From: Candidatus Bathyarchaeota archaeon
GTDB lineage: Archaea; Thermoproteota; Bathyarchaeia; 40CM-2-53-6
Direction of reading: 5' to 3'
Length of the DNA stretch: 33,738 nt
Assembly (NCBI GenBank): GCA_005888755.1
Contig: VBBQ01000037.1
Coordinates: forward strand, 85,903-119,640
Made by a program: the position numbers and the translations under genes. Of this stretch, positions 16,040 through 24,799 are shown one piece after another. The notes below the pieces were generated by a model that saw nothing but the letters and a program-made list of their open reading frames with translations, had not been told where the DNA came from and did not search any database. Within the stretch, counting starts at the first letter, position 1. Each line of letters begins with the position of its first letter.

Positions 16040-17482
16040 ATGAGCGGTAAAGACCTAGGGATTACTGTAAAGAAAGACCTGGACCTCTCGGAATGGTATA
16101 CGCAAGTAGTCACTAAGGCACAATTGGCGGACTATTCAAGCGCGAAAGGCTTCATGGTCCTAATGCCCTACGGCTACTCTATCTGGGAAAAAATCAAAGA
16201 GGATTTTGACAAGAAAATCAAGGCAATTGGACACAAGAACGCATACTTCCCCCTGCTCATACCCGAACGACTGCTCAAGACGGAAACCGAACATTTTGCA
16301 GGTTTCACCCCCGAGGTCTTCTGGGTCACGCACTCTGGAGATTCAGAGCTTGCCGAGAAGCTGGCGGTGAGACCGACCTCCGAGACCATTATCTACGAGT
16401 CTTACAGTAAATGGGTGAAGAGCTGGCGAGACCTACCCATCCTCATCAACGTATGGAACTCCGTGGTGAGAGCCGAGATAACGTCCACCCGGCCGTTTCT
16501 GCGAACAACCGAATTCCTATGGCAAGAAGGACACACAGTACATGAAACAGAGGAAGAGGCAGAGGAAGAAGTGATAACGATACTAGACATCTACACAAAG
16601 CTGGTCGAAGAGGAGTTAGCGATTCCGATTCTTGTCGGCAAAAAGACGGAGAGAGAAAAGTTCAGGGGCGCAGTCTACACGACGACAATGGAGGCAATGA
16701 TGCCTGACGGCAAGGCCTTACAGATGGGAACTTCACATCACCTAGGCCAGAAATTTTCCATACCCTTCGAGATCAAATACCTTGGAAAGGATGAGAAGGA
16801 GCACTACGGCTGGACGACGTCTTGGGGAATATCGTGGCGACTCATCGGAGCCACGATCCTTAGCCATGGCGATGACCGAGGACTAATCCTCCCCCCTAGA
16901 ATAGCCCCCACACAGGTCGTAATCATTCCAATCTTCTACAAAGAGACCGGTGAGAAAGATATTTCCGAAGAAGTAAAACATCTCTCCAACCAGCTCGAAC
17001 AGAGCGGGATTAGAACTCTCGTCGACGATCGAACCCAGTACACCCCTGGCTGGAAATATCATGAATGGGAAATGAAAGGCGTTCCCCTCCGCGTCGAGAT
17101 TGGACCCAAAGATGTTCAGGCAAAACAGGTTACTGTCGTCAGGCGCGACACGAGAGAGAAGATCGCGGTCAATCGATTAGAGGCCAAGACTAAGATCAAC
17201 GCGATTCTCGACGAGATCCAGAACCACCTTTACGAAAGAGCAAAGAATTCTCTTGACGGCCTTACAACGACAGTATCGAATATGCAGTCGTTCAAGAAGG
17301 TCCTGGAAGGAAAAGGAGGATTCATCAAAGCGTTTCTCTCCGACGACTCTTGTGAGGAAAAGATCAAAATCGAGACCGGGGCTACGGTGCGAGTGGTGCC
17401 TATGAAGACGGCACGTAAGGGCAATTGCGTGTACTGCGGGGCAGACGGTTCGAACGAGGTCTATTTCGCGCGCTCCTACTAG
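16040..17482 (+). CDS. proS: Prolyl-tRNA synthetase, archaeal type
   Basis: A 480-aa class II synthetase of the archaeal/eukaryotic ProRS form, without the bacterial editing insertion. Visible parts are SEWYTQVVTKAQLADYS at the N-terminus, motif 2 with FLRTTEFLWQEGHTVHET, the proline pocket around YGWTTSWGISWRLIGATI, and motif 3 ending GDDRGLILPPRIAP. An anticodon-binding domain follows. The C-terminal zinc domain has DDSCEEKIK and NCVYCG, and the chain ends in Tyr as is usual (YFARSY). The start is ATG. About 210 nt of non-coding leader precede it, including a weak TATA-like patch near 15912. Stop codons overlap with the convergent PfkB gene (ctag). Confidence 0.95.
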   Translation: MSGKDLGITVKKDLDLSEWYTQVVTKAQLADYSSAKGFMVLMPYGYSIWEKIKEDFDKKIKAIGHKNAYFPLLIPERLLKTETEHFAGFTPEVFWVTHSGDSELAEKLAVRPTSETIIYESYSKWVKSWRDLPILINVWNSVVRAEITSTRPFLRTTEFLWQEGHTVHETEEEAEEEVITILDIYTKLVEEELAIPILVGKKTEREKFRGAVYTTTMEAMMPDGKALQMGTSHHLGQKFSIPFEIKYLGKDEKEHYGWTTSWGISWRLIGATILSHGDDRGLILPPRIAPTQVVIIPIFYKETGEKDISEEVKHLSNQLEQSGIRTLVDDRTQYTPGWKYHEWEMKGVPLRVEIGPKDVQAKQVTVVRRDTREKIAVNRLEAKTKINAILDEIQNHLYERAKNSLDGLTTTVSNMQSFKKVLEGKGGFIKAFLSDDSCEEKIKIETGATVRVVPMKTARKGNCVYCGADGSNEVYFARSY

Positions 17483-18381
17483 CCCTTGACGAGTCTCGAG
17501 TTCTCATAAACCCACGAGGCGCGCCGGAAAAGTTCTCCTCTATCAAACCGGAACTTCGACACCCCAGTGCCTCGTACCGATAGAGAGGCAAAGGCTGCAC
17601 CAACCGCTGCGGCCCAAAGAGCATCCTCGACAAACATGAAAGTTGCAAGCCAACTACCGGTGAAAATATCTCCTGCCCCAGTCAGATCAACCACCCTGCG
17701 CTCCGGAACCGATGGAATACGGAAAGCACCGCCATACTTTTTCACTAGAAGAGAACCTGATCGACCCCGGGTGAGTATTGCGTATTGAGCTCCCTTGCGC
17801 AATAGCCTCCTCGCCGTGTCAACAATGGTCGGAGCCGGAGCCATGACGCGAGCTTCCTCCTCTGTCGCCTTCACAAGGTTGCACTTCGACAAGAATGGAT
17901 TGACATTTTTTCTTACCAGGCGAACAAACCCGTCTGGCCCCACAGTCCGCAAGAGCCCTTGTACGTCCAATGTGAGGAATTCTGAGTGTCTACGAGCGTA
18001 TGTTAGAGCGTCGAGTCCTAGTTCATTGAATACTGGTCCTAAGTGAATTGCTTGGAGCGATCTGAGGATGCGACCGGGCTTGAGTCTTTGGCCGGGATGA
18101 ACCACTTCCAACCTACGTGAGTTAGCCCCGTAGGATATTCTGAAACGAGTAGTAAGGCCGTCGAACTTCTTGACGCCGGCAAGATCTATAAGATTGCTAC
18201 TAATCGAAGAAAGGATGTTCTTCGGATAGTCGCGACCTATGCTCGAGAAAATTGACACTCTTGCACCGAGGTAGGCGGCTGCAAGGGACGAGTACAGCGC
18301 GGAGCCTCCTGGTCGGACTAATTGTTCCCCGTTTAGATCTAGCTCGTCGAGTGTAAGGTTGCCGTAGACACCGATCCTCAA
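17479..18381 (-). CDS. PfkB-family sugar/nucleoside kinase
   Basis: A 300-aa ribokinase-like protein. The N-terminal strand MRIGVYGNLTLDEL is followed by the substrate Gly-Gly motif RPGGSALYSSLAAAYLGA (25-26). The C-terminal signature VVDLTGAGDIFTGSW has the anion-hole GAGD with catalytic Asp238. The family phosphorylates sugars, nucleosides or related hydroxyl substrates with ATP. The lid region is short, so no specific substrate can be assigned. TTG start. Convergent with ProRS and divergent from S26e, leaving about 86 nt between the two starts. Confidence 0.85.
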   Translation of the reverse strand: MRIGVYGNLTLDELDLNGEQLVRPGGSALYSSLAAAYLGARVSIFSSIGRDYPKNILSSISSNLIDLAGVKKFDGLTTRFRISYGANSRRLEVVHPGQRLKPGRILRSLQAIHLGPVFNELGLDALTYARRHSEFLTLDVQGLLRTVGPDGFVRLVRKNVNPFLSKCNLVKATEEEARVMAPAPTIVDTARRLLRKGAQYAILTRGRSGSLLVKKYGGAFRIPSVPERRVVDLTGAGDIFTGSWLATFMFVEDALWAAAVGAAFASLSVRGTGVSKFRFDRGELFRRASWVYENSRLVKG

Positions 18382-18467
18382 GGCTCAGCTCCTTGCAGAC
18401 CTGAAACTACGGTCTGGGAAGAGATTATGTACTCAAGGTACCCTTTGAAGGGTAGGATTGTTAGATA

Positions 18468-18740
18468 GTGCCTAAGAAAAGACGCTCTAGGGGACGAAGT
18501 AAAGGCGGCAAGGGAAGAAGCGAGCTGGTCCAATGTGCCAACTGCGGAATGCTCACTCCACGAGACAAAGTTAAGCGGGTGACTAGCTGGGTGTCCCTGG
18601 TTGAGCCATCGCTGGCAAAGGAACTGAGAGCTCGAGGAGCATATATCGCCCGGCAGAGAGTCTTGAAGAACCTCTGCGTTTCCTGCGCTGTGCATTTCGG
18701 AGTCTCCAAAGTCAGGTCTGCAGAAGACAGACGCCTCTAA
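18468..18740 (+). CDS. rps26e: Small-subunit ribosomal protein eS26 (S26e)
   Basis: A 90-aa basic protein beginning MPKKRRSRGRSKGGKGRS, with zinc ligands in VQCANCG (Cys23, Cys26) and LCVSCAVH (Cys70, Cys73). This is the eukaryote-type S26e protein at the mRNA exit channel of the small ribosomal subunit. It is present in TACK and Asgard archaea and absent from most Euryarchaeota, which helps place the organism. GTG start. The stop shares bases with that of the convergent phosphatidyltransferase gene (ctaa). Confidence 0.93.
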   Translation: MPKKRRSRGRSKGGKGRSELVQCANCGMLTPRDKVKRVTSWVSLVEPSLAKELRARGAYIARQRVLKNLCVSCAVHFGVSKVRSAEDRRL

Positions 18741-19348
18741 ACTGAGTCTCTCACAGAGATTGAGAGTACGACTCGAGTTCTGTAGAGACGCTCGACCACA
18801 GTTACCGTGGACAATAGTGCGACTAGCACAACCCCGAACTCCAACGCCAAAGTATTGAACGCGGCCAAGATTGTTGAAATGAGCAGAATCAAGAGCCTCT
18901 CTGGACGCTCAGCCAGTCCAACTCCCTTCAACTTTACACCCTCACCATCGACCCGAGCCCTAACGTAGCTCACCATCAACGACGCGGATAGCGCCCATAG
19001 AGACAACCATCCCGGGACCAGATTTCCGATCGCAAGACCCGCGTAGAGTGCTATCTCACCCACGCGATCCAAAACGCTATCCAGTATTCCTCCCATTTTG
19101 GAAATCTGATGATACCGTCTAGCCATGGCGCCATCTACCGCGTCGAAGTAGGCGCCAACTAACAGTACCAAGACAGCCCCAGAGACTAACCATACAGAAC
19201 CAAAGCCTGTTGAGTAAAACAGGGATGCAACCAAGGTCAATAGAAAACCGACTCCCGTAACCGAGTTTGGAGCGAGTCCAACCTTGTTGAACACTCCCGC
19301 GGCCCGCTGAAAATGCCCTTCAACAAGGTACTGTATTTTCGAGAGCAT
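18737..19348 (-). CDS. CDP-alcohol phosphatidyltransferase (archaetidylinositol-phosphate synthase-like)
   Basis: A 203-aa integral membrane enzyme with the family signature D69xxDG..AR...G...D...D in YFDAVDGAMARRYHQISKMGG, then LDSVLD. It has about six hydrophobic segments. Enzymes of this type transfer a phosphorylated alcohol onto CDP-archaeol during polar-lipid head-group synthesis. The size, and the YVRARVDGEGVKLKGVGLAER segment, resemble archaeal archaetidylinositol-phosphate synthases, but other alcohols such as glycerol phosphate or serine cannot be excluded. Divergent from the zinc-knuckle protein/ThrRS pair. Confidence 0.85.
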   Translation of the reverse strand: MLSKIQYLVEGHFQRAAGVFNKVGLAPNSVTGVGFLLTLVASLFYSTGFGSVWLVSGAVLVLLVGAYFDAVDGAMARRYHQISKMGGILDSVLDRVGEIALYAGLAIGNLVPGWLSLWALSASLMVSYVRARVDGEGVKLKGVGLAERPERLLILLISTILAAFNTLALEFGVVLVALLSTVTVVERLYRTRVVLSISVRDSV

Positions 19349-19408
19349 ATGCTTGGAAAATCCCCTTTGAAACCGGCATTAGAGTATTGTCATTCGCTTC
19401 ACAAAACC

Positions 19409-19417
19409 TTCTTTTAG
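19409..19417 (+). promoter_or_regulatory. Putative TATA box for the zinc-knuckle/ThrRS operon
   Basis: The sequence ttcttttag lies about 38 nt before the TTG at 19451, giving a leader of roughly 10-15 nt. Identified by eye. Confidence 0.35.
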
Positions 19418-19450
19418 GGTGCACCGATGCGATGACGCAGGTCGCTACGG

Positions 19451-19657
19451 TTGGGTAAGGTCGCTAAGGGCGTCAAATGCTCTATTGTTGGATGCAAAGA
19501 AGACGCAGTACGTTCCATCTCACTGGAGGAGATCTCGAGGGCCGGTTTGAAGGCCTCTGCCTCAGGCCGCGGCTATCTCTGTAAGATCCACTACAAAGAA
19601 CTCAAGAAGAAACTCAGAAAAGACAAACAGATCGATCAGTGGAGGATGAAACGATGA
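19451..19657 (+). CDS. Small zinc-knuckle protein coupled to ThrRS
   Basis: A 68-aa basic protein. KCSIVGCKEDA gives Cys-x4-Cys and YLCKIHYKELKKKLRK gives Cys-x2-His, a likely single zinc site. The C-terminus is strongly Lys/Arg-rich, as in small RNA-binding or ribosome-associated proteins. TTG start. Its stop codon overlaps the ATG of thrS (ATGA), so the two are translationally coupled. The function is not known to me. Partnership with the synthetase or with tRNA/ribosome is inferred from position only. Confidence 0.7.
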   Translation: MGKVAKGVKCSIVGCKEDAVRSISLEEISRAGLKASASGRGYLCKIHYKELKKKLRKDKQIDQWRMKR

Positions 19658-21504
19658 GACTTCTCCTGATACACGCGGATCGATTCGAATACGAAGCCCG
19701 AGAGAAGGCTGTCAGAGAACCCGAGCCTCTAGATGAGTCACACAAGAAGGGAGCCCTTGAAAACGGGCTGGTCGTCTTCTCGACAGTGGAGAAGAATGAC
19801 GAACAGGATCCCGAACAGATTGCGACTAACGCAGCATCGTCTGTTGAAGAGGTCCTAGGATGGCTGAAAACAAAGAAGGTGATGGTGTACCCGTACGCCC
19901 ATCTATCTACGAGCTTGGCCTCCCGCGAACCAGCGATATCAATCCTCAAGGCCTTGGAGGAAAAACTTGTGAAGAAGGGCTATGAGGTTACGAGGAGTCC
20001 CTTTGGATGGTACAAGAGCTTCACGATAACAGCCAAGGGACACCCTCTCTCCGAATTGTCTAGGACCATAACAGTTGACACGAAGTCACGACAGGCGGCC
20101 TCCCCGGTCAAGACGGAATATGTCATCATGGACCAAGAGGGAAAGCTACACTCGCCTGAAGATTTCGAATTCAAGCCGCATGACTCGGAATTCAAGTCTC
20201 TAGTCGAGAAAGAAGCCCTCAAGAAGGGACTCACAGGAGGCGAACCACATTTCCTCGACTATGCCCGTCGATTCGGGATTGAATGGGAATCCTTCGCGGA
20301 CGTTGGCCAGATGAGGTTCGGACCGGAGTCCAACCTTATCATGGACCTCCTCGCGGAGTATGCGGGACAGGTAATCAGACGAATCGGTATTCCGATACTG
20401 AATGTGAAGGGGACTAACATGTTCGATGTTGCGGTCAATCCGATAAAAGAACATCTTCAGCTTTTCGGGTCAAGAGCCTATGAGGTAAAGGTGGACGAGA
20501 GAACATTCGTTCTCCGATACGCGGCATGCTTTCAGCAATTCTCAATGGTCAAAGACTGGACTCTAAGCTACAAGACGTTGCCTTTTGGAACCTTTGAGGT
20601 TGCGGACAGCTACAGGATGGAACAGAGCGGCGAGCTGCTGCTTTCTTTCAGGCTCCGAAAGTTCCTGATGCCGGATCTGCACATCTACCTCAAAAGCGTC
20701 GGAGAAGCCATTCGAATCGGAGACAAGATTCACCGAGCCATCTACGAAGAGATCAGGAAGCTGAACAGAGAATACGTATCGCTCTACAACACCACACGAT
20801 CATTCTTCGAAGCAAACAAAGACTCTTTCCTGGAACTGGTAAAGGTAGAGAAGAAGCCAATACTGCTCAACTTCGTCCCAGAGGGATTGTACTACTGGGT
20901 GCTCAACGTGGAGTACAACATCATCGACGACCTGGATAGACCGAGGGAGATTGGAACATTCCAGATAGACATTGGCAACGCGAAACGATTCGGCATATCA
21001 TACACGGATGAGAAGGGGGAAAAGCAATTCCCGGTCATCATTCACACCGCAGTGATAGGCGGACTGGAAAGATACCTATTCACCCTTCTGGACTCCGCGG
21101 TTCGCCTGGAAAGGCAGGGCAAGAAGCCAATGCTCCCCGTCTGGATCTCCCCTGCGCAGGTTCGAATTATCCCAATCGGGAATCACTTTGTGAAACAGGG
21201 AATGAAATTGCTCGGTACATTGGAGAAGGCAGGGATCCGAGCTGACCTCGACGATCGAGACGATACCATGCAGAGCAAGGTGCGCGATGCGGAGCTAAGT
21301 TGGATTCCATACACGATTATCTACGGGGAAAAAGAGATCAAGACTAGGGAGCTATCGATCAGGTCGAGAGCAGACGCAAGAGAAAGCAAGATCACGCTGG
21401 CTACGTTTCTGAAACGACTCAGGGCGGAGGTTGAAGGCTACCCGATAAGGCCCCTCACCTATCCAGCCCTTTTGTCTCAGCGTCCGGGCTACAAGAGAAT
21501 GTAA
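19654..21504 (+). CDS. thrS: Threonyl-tRNA synthetase, archaeal type
   Basis: A 616-aa archaeal ThrRS. The N-terminus MRLLLIHADRFEYEAREKA is the D-aminoacyl-tRNA deacylase-like editing domain of archaeal ThrRS, extending to about residue 140. The catalytic core has VADSYRMEQSGELLLSFRLR (motif 2) and IGGLERYLFTLLD (motif 3). The anticodon domain begins near LPVWISPAQVRIIPI. I choose ATG at 19654 rather than an upstream GTG at 19639, because ggagg sits 8 nt ahead of the ATG and the editing-domain strand begins there. It overlaps the zinc-knuckle gene by 4 nt. Confidence 0.95.
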   Translation: MRLLLIHADRFEYEAREKAVREPEPLDESHKKGALENGLVVFSTVEKNDEQDPEQIATNAASSVEEVLGWLKTKKVMVYPYAHLSTSLASREPAISILKALEEKLVKKGYEVTRSPFGWYKSFTITAKGHPLSELSRTITVDTKSRQAASPVKTEYVIMDQEGKLHSPEDFEFKPHDSEFKSLVEKEALKKGLTGGEPHFLDYARRFGIEWESFADVGQMRFGPESNLIMDLLAEYAGQVIRRIGIPILNVKGTNMFDVAVNPIKEHLQLFGSRAYEVKVDERTFVLRYAACFQQFSMVKDWTLSYKTLPFGTFEVADSYRMEQSGELLLSFRLRKFLMPDLHIYLKSVGEAIRIGDKIHRAIYEEIRKLNREYVSLYNTTRSFFEANKDSFLELVKVEKKPILLNFVPEGLYYWVLNVEYNIIDDLDRPREIGTFQIDIGNAKRFGISYTDEKGEKQFPVIIHTAVIGGLERYLFTLLDSAVRLERQGKKPMLPVWISPAQVRIIPIGNHFVKQGMKLLGTLEKAGIRADLDDRDDTMQSKVRDAELSWIPYTIIYGEKEIKTRELSIRSRADARESKITLATFLKRLRAEVEGYPIRPLTYPALLSQRPGYKRM

Positions 21505-21524
21505 CCTGAGTGAGCGAGAATAAG

Positions 21525-21535
21525 CAATTTATATG
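21525..21535 (+). promoter_or_regulatory. TATA box for the small two-TM protein
   Basis: The sequence caatttatatg is a strong TATA-like element about 45 nt ahead of the TTG at 21575. It leaves a leader of about 18 nt that contains gtgat near the start codon. Confidence 0.5.
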
Positions 21536-21574
21536 CAGCCCTTCATAGCCCGTCGCGATAAGTGATAGCCGGAC

Positions 21575-21844
21575 TTGAACAAAGACCAATCATATGGTGG
21601 CCTAATATTCGCAGTTTCCGCAATCGTATTCATCGTATATCTGATCTCGCTGACAGGAGAACCGTGGCGAACATACGCGATCGAAATCCCAGTCGTCCTC
21701 GGAGTCCTAGGGATACTGGGAATAACAGGATGGATTGGCTGGACAATGCTCACGACACCACCCCCGGCCCCGTTGGAAGCTGAGCCAAGCACTGCAGGCG
21801 CCGGATCCGGGTCGAGCAGCTCTAAGCCAGACGAGAAGCATTAG
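21575..21844 (+). CDS. Small conserved archaeal two-TM membrane protein
   Basis: An 89-aa protein starting at TTG. Two hydrophobic helices (LIFAVSAIVFIVYLISL and IPVVLGVLGILGITGWIGWT) flank a short outer loop GEPWRTYA. It ends in a Pro/Ser/Gly-rich, probably disordered tail (TTPPPAPLEAEPS onwards). The YGGLIF...WIGWTM..TPPP pattern recurs in small archaeal membrane proteins that are often misnamed transcriptional regulators. I see no DNA-binding motif, and the function is unknown. Confidence 0.7.
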   Translation: MNKDQSYGGLIFAVSAIVFIVYLISLTGEPWRTYAIEIPVVLGVLGILGITGWIGWTMLTTPPPAPLEAEPSTAGAGSGSSSSKPDEKH

Positions 21845-21941
21845 CTCCCTCTGATCACAGGTTACTCTTTCTCAGCGTTTCTGGTTACAACAGCTGTAAT
21901 TCTCGCTGCACCGTCAGTCAGCGTACTCTTCGGTGCGACAG

Positions 21942-22346
21942 ATGAGTGAGGTAGCAATAGACAAGGTAGTTACTGAGATCAACGGTTTCCGCCAGAGGCT
22001 TGCAATGCTGAAGGAGGAATACACAAGGGCCAACCGGGCTATGGCCGACAAGATGGCTCAGCTAGGCGAGAATCTTACTCGGAGAGTCCGAGATCTCAGG
22101 GACCAGGTTACGAACGCTCCCCAGAACCTGCTTGGGCTGGAAAGCCGTTTCATGTCCGGCGACATTCCGGAGCAAGAGTACAAGTCGACGAGAGAGGAGT
22201 ACCGCAACCAGCTTCAGACCAACCTGCGTAGTATCGACGAGATTCGGAGCCTTCTCATGGTCATGAGCCAGCTTGAGATGCGACCTGGAGCCGCTAGCGG
22301 GGCCGGGCAGGGCGGTATGGCTCCTCGTCCTTCGCCGACAGACTAG
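21942..22346 (+). CDS. Coiled-coil protein with SHOCT-like segment
   Basis: About 134 aa from the ATG at 21942 (a GTG at 21933 would add three residues). Residues 1-70 are a long, charged amphipathic helix suited to a coiled coil (EINGFRQRLAMLKEEYTRA and following). The segment ESRFMSGDIPEQEYKSTREEY resembles the short SHOCT-type motif that often sits near the ends of oligomerising proteins. The tail is Gly/Ala/Pro-rich and probably disordered. There is no membrane helix. The role is unknown; a structural or scaffold role beside the small membrane protein upstream is possible (inference). Confidence 0.6.
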   Translation: MSEVAIDKVVTEINGFRQRLAMLKEEYTRANRAMADKMAQLGENLTRRVRDLRDQVTNAPQNLLGLESRFMSGDIPEQEYKSTREEYRNQLQTNLRSIDEIRSLLMVMSQLEMRPGAASGAGQGGMAPRPSPTD

Positions 22347-22893
22347 CTGAGAATCGACTTACTCGCCTCAGTCTCTGCTTGATGACGTGTCAAGCCAAGC
22401 CCAGTCTAGTTTTTGCGCGTCGTCAGGACTCGCGTCTCTTGCGTCGCGAGACACACTGTGCAAGACTCCACCCACGAACGGTTTCCTGTCTGGCACTGAT
22501 TTTGGGCTATAGACACGTTGGTCAGGGCGCAATTCAGGCTTCGGTGGGGAGACACATCTACGGGGTTTTAACAGGTCGTCCTCGCATGATTAGAGGGAAA
22601 TCCAGAAAGCCCTTCCCTTTTCAAGATCAGGGCTGATAATAGGCGATTTCACAATCTTCTTGCTTTCTTAGTCGCCGCCCTCGCACACGAGGACTCTCGA
22701 AAAGTTATAGGAATTTCTTTTCAGAATCCTCTTTCTGTCTGGATGGGATTCCGGGCTTGTTTCCTTGAGACGGGTGCGTTATCGGCTTGTCTAGCCTTTT
22801 TCGACCCCCGTGGATTCCCCTTGGGATAAGCGTGGATATTGGGGGCGATTACTCTCTCCAAACTAGGGCAAAAACCGGCCTTTAAATTGAAGC
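22347..22893. other. Non-coding stretch of about 550 nt
   Basis: No convincing reading frame is present: the longest (85 codons at 22379-22636) has an unnatural composition and no recognisable motif. I looked for tRNA, RNase P RNA and SRP RNA signatures and saw none. It contains GC-rich, partly self-complementary patches (for example cgcgtct...gcgtcgcgag near 22431-22450) and, at the right end, the TATA box of the decayed oxidoreductase. Confidence 0.4.
22880..22889 (+). promoter_or_regulatory. TATA box of the F420-type oxidoreductase pseudogene
   Basis: The box ctttaaattg lies about 30 nt before a GTG at 22915. That would make GTG at 22915 a leaderless start, better than the TTG at 22894. 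The promoter appears preserved although the gene body is broken. Confidence 0.4.
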
Positions 22894-23873
22894 TTGGGAA
22901 CTGTTAAAGCCCGAGTGCCAAGCGCCATCAGTCGATCAGATGAATCGAACGTCGCTGTAGGGATCGCTCTCCCGCAATATGGAACAATTGCTTCCCCTAA
23001 GACAATCCTGCGCGTCGCGACGGAAGCTGAGAAGATGGGGTTGGCTTCTCTGTGGGTTAGCGACCGCATGCTTCTCCCAACAAAGCCGAAGGAAACGTTT
23101 GACGGCGATCCCTGGCCAGAGATTTTCGCGACGGTCTATGATCCAATTGAGACGCTAACGTTCGTCGCGGCGAGGACGAGGAAGGTTAAGCTCGGCACGA
23201 GCGTGATGAGCGCTCTCTTCCAGGATCCCGTGACCCTCGCCCGGCGCTTCGCAACACTGGACAGACTGAGCGATTGAAGAGTAATTGCTGGCATCGGCCA
23301 AGGCGATTTTAGAGTCGAGGTTGAAACCGCAAACATCCCGATAAAAAGGCGTGGAAGAGGATTTGAAGAATTTGCTATAGCGATGCGCGCCGTCTGGGGC
23401 CCAGACCCAGTCAGCTTCACTGGAGACTTCTATAATATCCCAGAATCAAGAATCGGACCAAAACCCCGTACAGCCTGGCGGCATACCAATGCTAATGGGT
23501 GCCTTCGCTCCCGCATCACTCGAGCGCGCGGCAAGAATCGCCGACGGGATCATGCCGGCCGCAGGACGAAACACCACGATCGAGAAGCTGAGTCAGACAA
23601 TCAACAACTTTTCGCGACATGGTGCGAAGAGTAAGTCGCAACCCCGAAGAGATCAAGTGGATCCTGAGAGTCCACAACCCCCTGGACGAAGAGACGGCCA
23701 GAGAGCCCCGAGCGTTATTGGGAGGTACGCCTCAACAAGCCGCAAAAGACTTGCCGAGACTCAAGGAACTAGGCATAAATCACGTATTCTACGACATGAA
23801 CCATCCCGCCCAAATTCCAATAGACACTCAACTAGTGCTACTAAGAAGGCTCGTGCGGCTGATCAAGGCCTAG
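22894..23873 (+). pseudogene. Decayed F420-dependent LLM-class oxidoreductase (one nonsense codon, two frameshifts)
   Basis: Pieces in three reading frames make up one luciferase-like monooxygenase/F420 oxidoreductase of about 325 aa. The first piece has VAVGIALPQYGTIASPKTIL and KLGTSVMSALFQDPVTLARR. It stops at TGA 23275-23277, exactly where the family has Gly in LSxGRVIAGIGQGD, which continues in the same frame. Near 23465-23470, in a C4 run, the homology moves to a second frame (PMLMGAFAPASLERAARIAD). Near 23613-23620 it moves to the third (MVRRVSRNPEEIKWILRVHN), ending at TAG 23871-23873. These enzymes transfer hydride to or from coenzyme F420. Three separate lesions make true decay more likely than one sequencing error. 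Confidence 0.82.
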
Positions 23874-24030
23874 GAATGCGATACTTAAAACCAGCCAGAA
23901 AAGATGCGCAATCGAGTCAGATAGGCCCCTCGATAGTGGACGCATAAGGAAAGAATTCAGTCACACCGCCCAATGACACAACAGAGTAAACGCCCCTGCT
24001 GTCTTGTGACATAGAGGCTCTAACGGTGGC

Positions 24031-24052
24031 ATACGATATGGGATACGATATG
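24031..24052 (+). repeat. Short tandem repeat, 10-nt unit
   Basis: The unit atacgatatg occurs twice (24031-24040 and 24043-24052), separated by gg. It lies in the short gap between the pseudogene and the convergent membrane-protein gene. It could be chance or a small regulatory duplication. Confidence 0.4.
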
Positions 24053-24097
24053 AACCCTGTTTCGCCCAGCACCGCTAGGCTTAGGCGTGCAGACCGC

Positions 24098-24586
24098 TCA
24101 ACGGCGGCCGAAAAGGAAGTTTCTAGCGAGAGTTCTCGTGAAATAGACTAGTACCAATACAGCTACAATAAGCCCGGGCACAGCATAGAATCCATCCCCC
24201 TGTTGAGCCCATGTGACGGTTTGGAGAATGCTTGACGCTACTCCAACTAAAGCCAGCATTATGCCGAGGGTCCATGCCCATCGGCGTCCCGAAAGGAAAC
24301 CGATCCCCGCAGCAAGATATAGAATTGCGAGAACGACGATCATGGCAACGTACATCCTAGGTAAATACTGCGCAAAGCCGACATAACCGAAACCCAGCAT
24401 AATCCAGAACCCAATCAGCCCCGGGCCATAGTCCCACCTAGAGTGAGAGGGTACAGCTAACACTATTCCTGCGAACATCAGCATGATTCCTGCTAGAAGG
24501 GCGAAGCCACCCAGTACTGTTATTACCTCGGGTCCAGGTGGGGTCCGCTTCGCGACCACTGGCTTCGTCAACACCGGGAGGCTCAT
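24098..24586 (-). CDS. Four-TM membrane protein of unknown function
   Basis: A 162-aa protein. After a short polar N-terminus (MSLPVLTKPVVAKRTPPGPE) come about four hydrophobic helices, around residues 22-45, 56-72, 80-100 and 104-120, with a further one near 133-150. Short loops such as GRRWAW resemble small archaeal and bacterial membrane proteins of the DoxX/YidH-like size class, but no family motif is clear. ATG start with a TATA-like box upstream. It stands alone on the minus strand, 210 nt from the next minus-strand gene. Confidence 0.6.
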   Translation of the reverse strand: MSLPVLTKPVVAKRTPPGPEVITVLGGFALLAGIMLMFAGIVLAVPSHSRWDYGPGLIGFWIMLGFGYVGFAQYLPRMYVAMIVVLAILYLAAGIGFLSGRRWAWTLGIMLALVGVASSILQTVTWAQQGDGFYAVPGLIVAVLVLVYFTRTLARNFLFGRR

Positions 24587-24646
24587 AGAAGACTTCTGGG
24601 GCCTGAAATTTGGGTCTTGCCCAAGTCGATTTTCTCAGGAGAAGAA

Positions 24647-24657
24647 TAGATATTTAC
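24647..24657 (-). promoter_or_regulatory. TATA box for the four-TM protein
   Basis: Read on the minus strand the element is gtaaatatcta, about 65 nt upstream of the ATG at 24586. That is far enough to leave a leader of about 35-40 nt. Identified by eye. Confidence 0.35.
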
Positions 24658-24799
24658 GGTTAGTTACCAATAACAGAAAGTAACGGTCTTGTCATGAGTT
24701 AGATGTAACATCAGTGGGTGCTATACACGTTTTTTCTGTGGCGCTGCTTGAAAACCGCCACCTGCCCCCTTCCTCGGATAGGTATAATCTGAGAGGTTG

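Noticed and set aside
17448-17460. tRNA-like ggttcgaac motif
   Set aside because: It is inside the coding frame of ProRS, and no acceptor or anticodon stems fit around it.
22379-22636. Possible 85-aa gene in the long gap
   Set aside because: No motif, odd amino-acid mix, no clear promoter or ribosome-binding site.
23275-23277. TGA as selenocysteine or readthrough in the oxidoreductase
   Set aside because: The family has Gly at this position, not Cys, and two further frameshifts follow. Nonsense mutation of a GGA codon is simpler.
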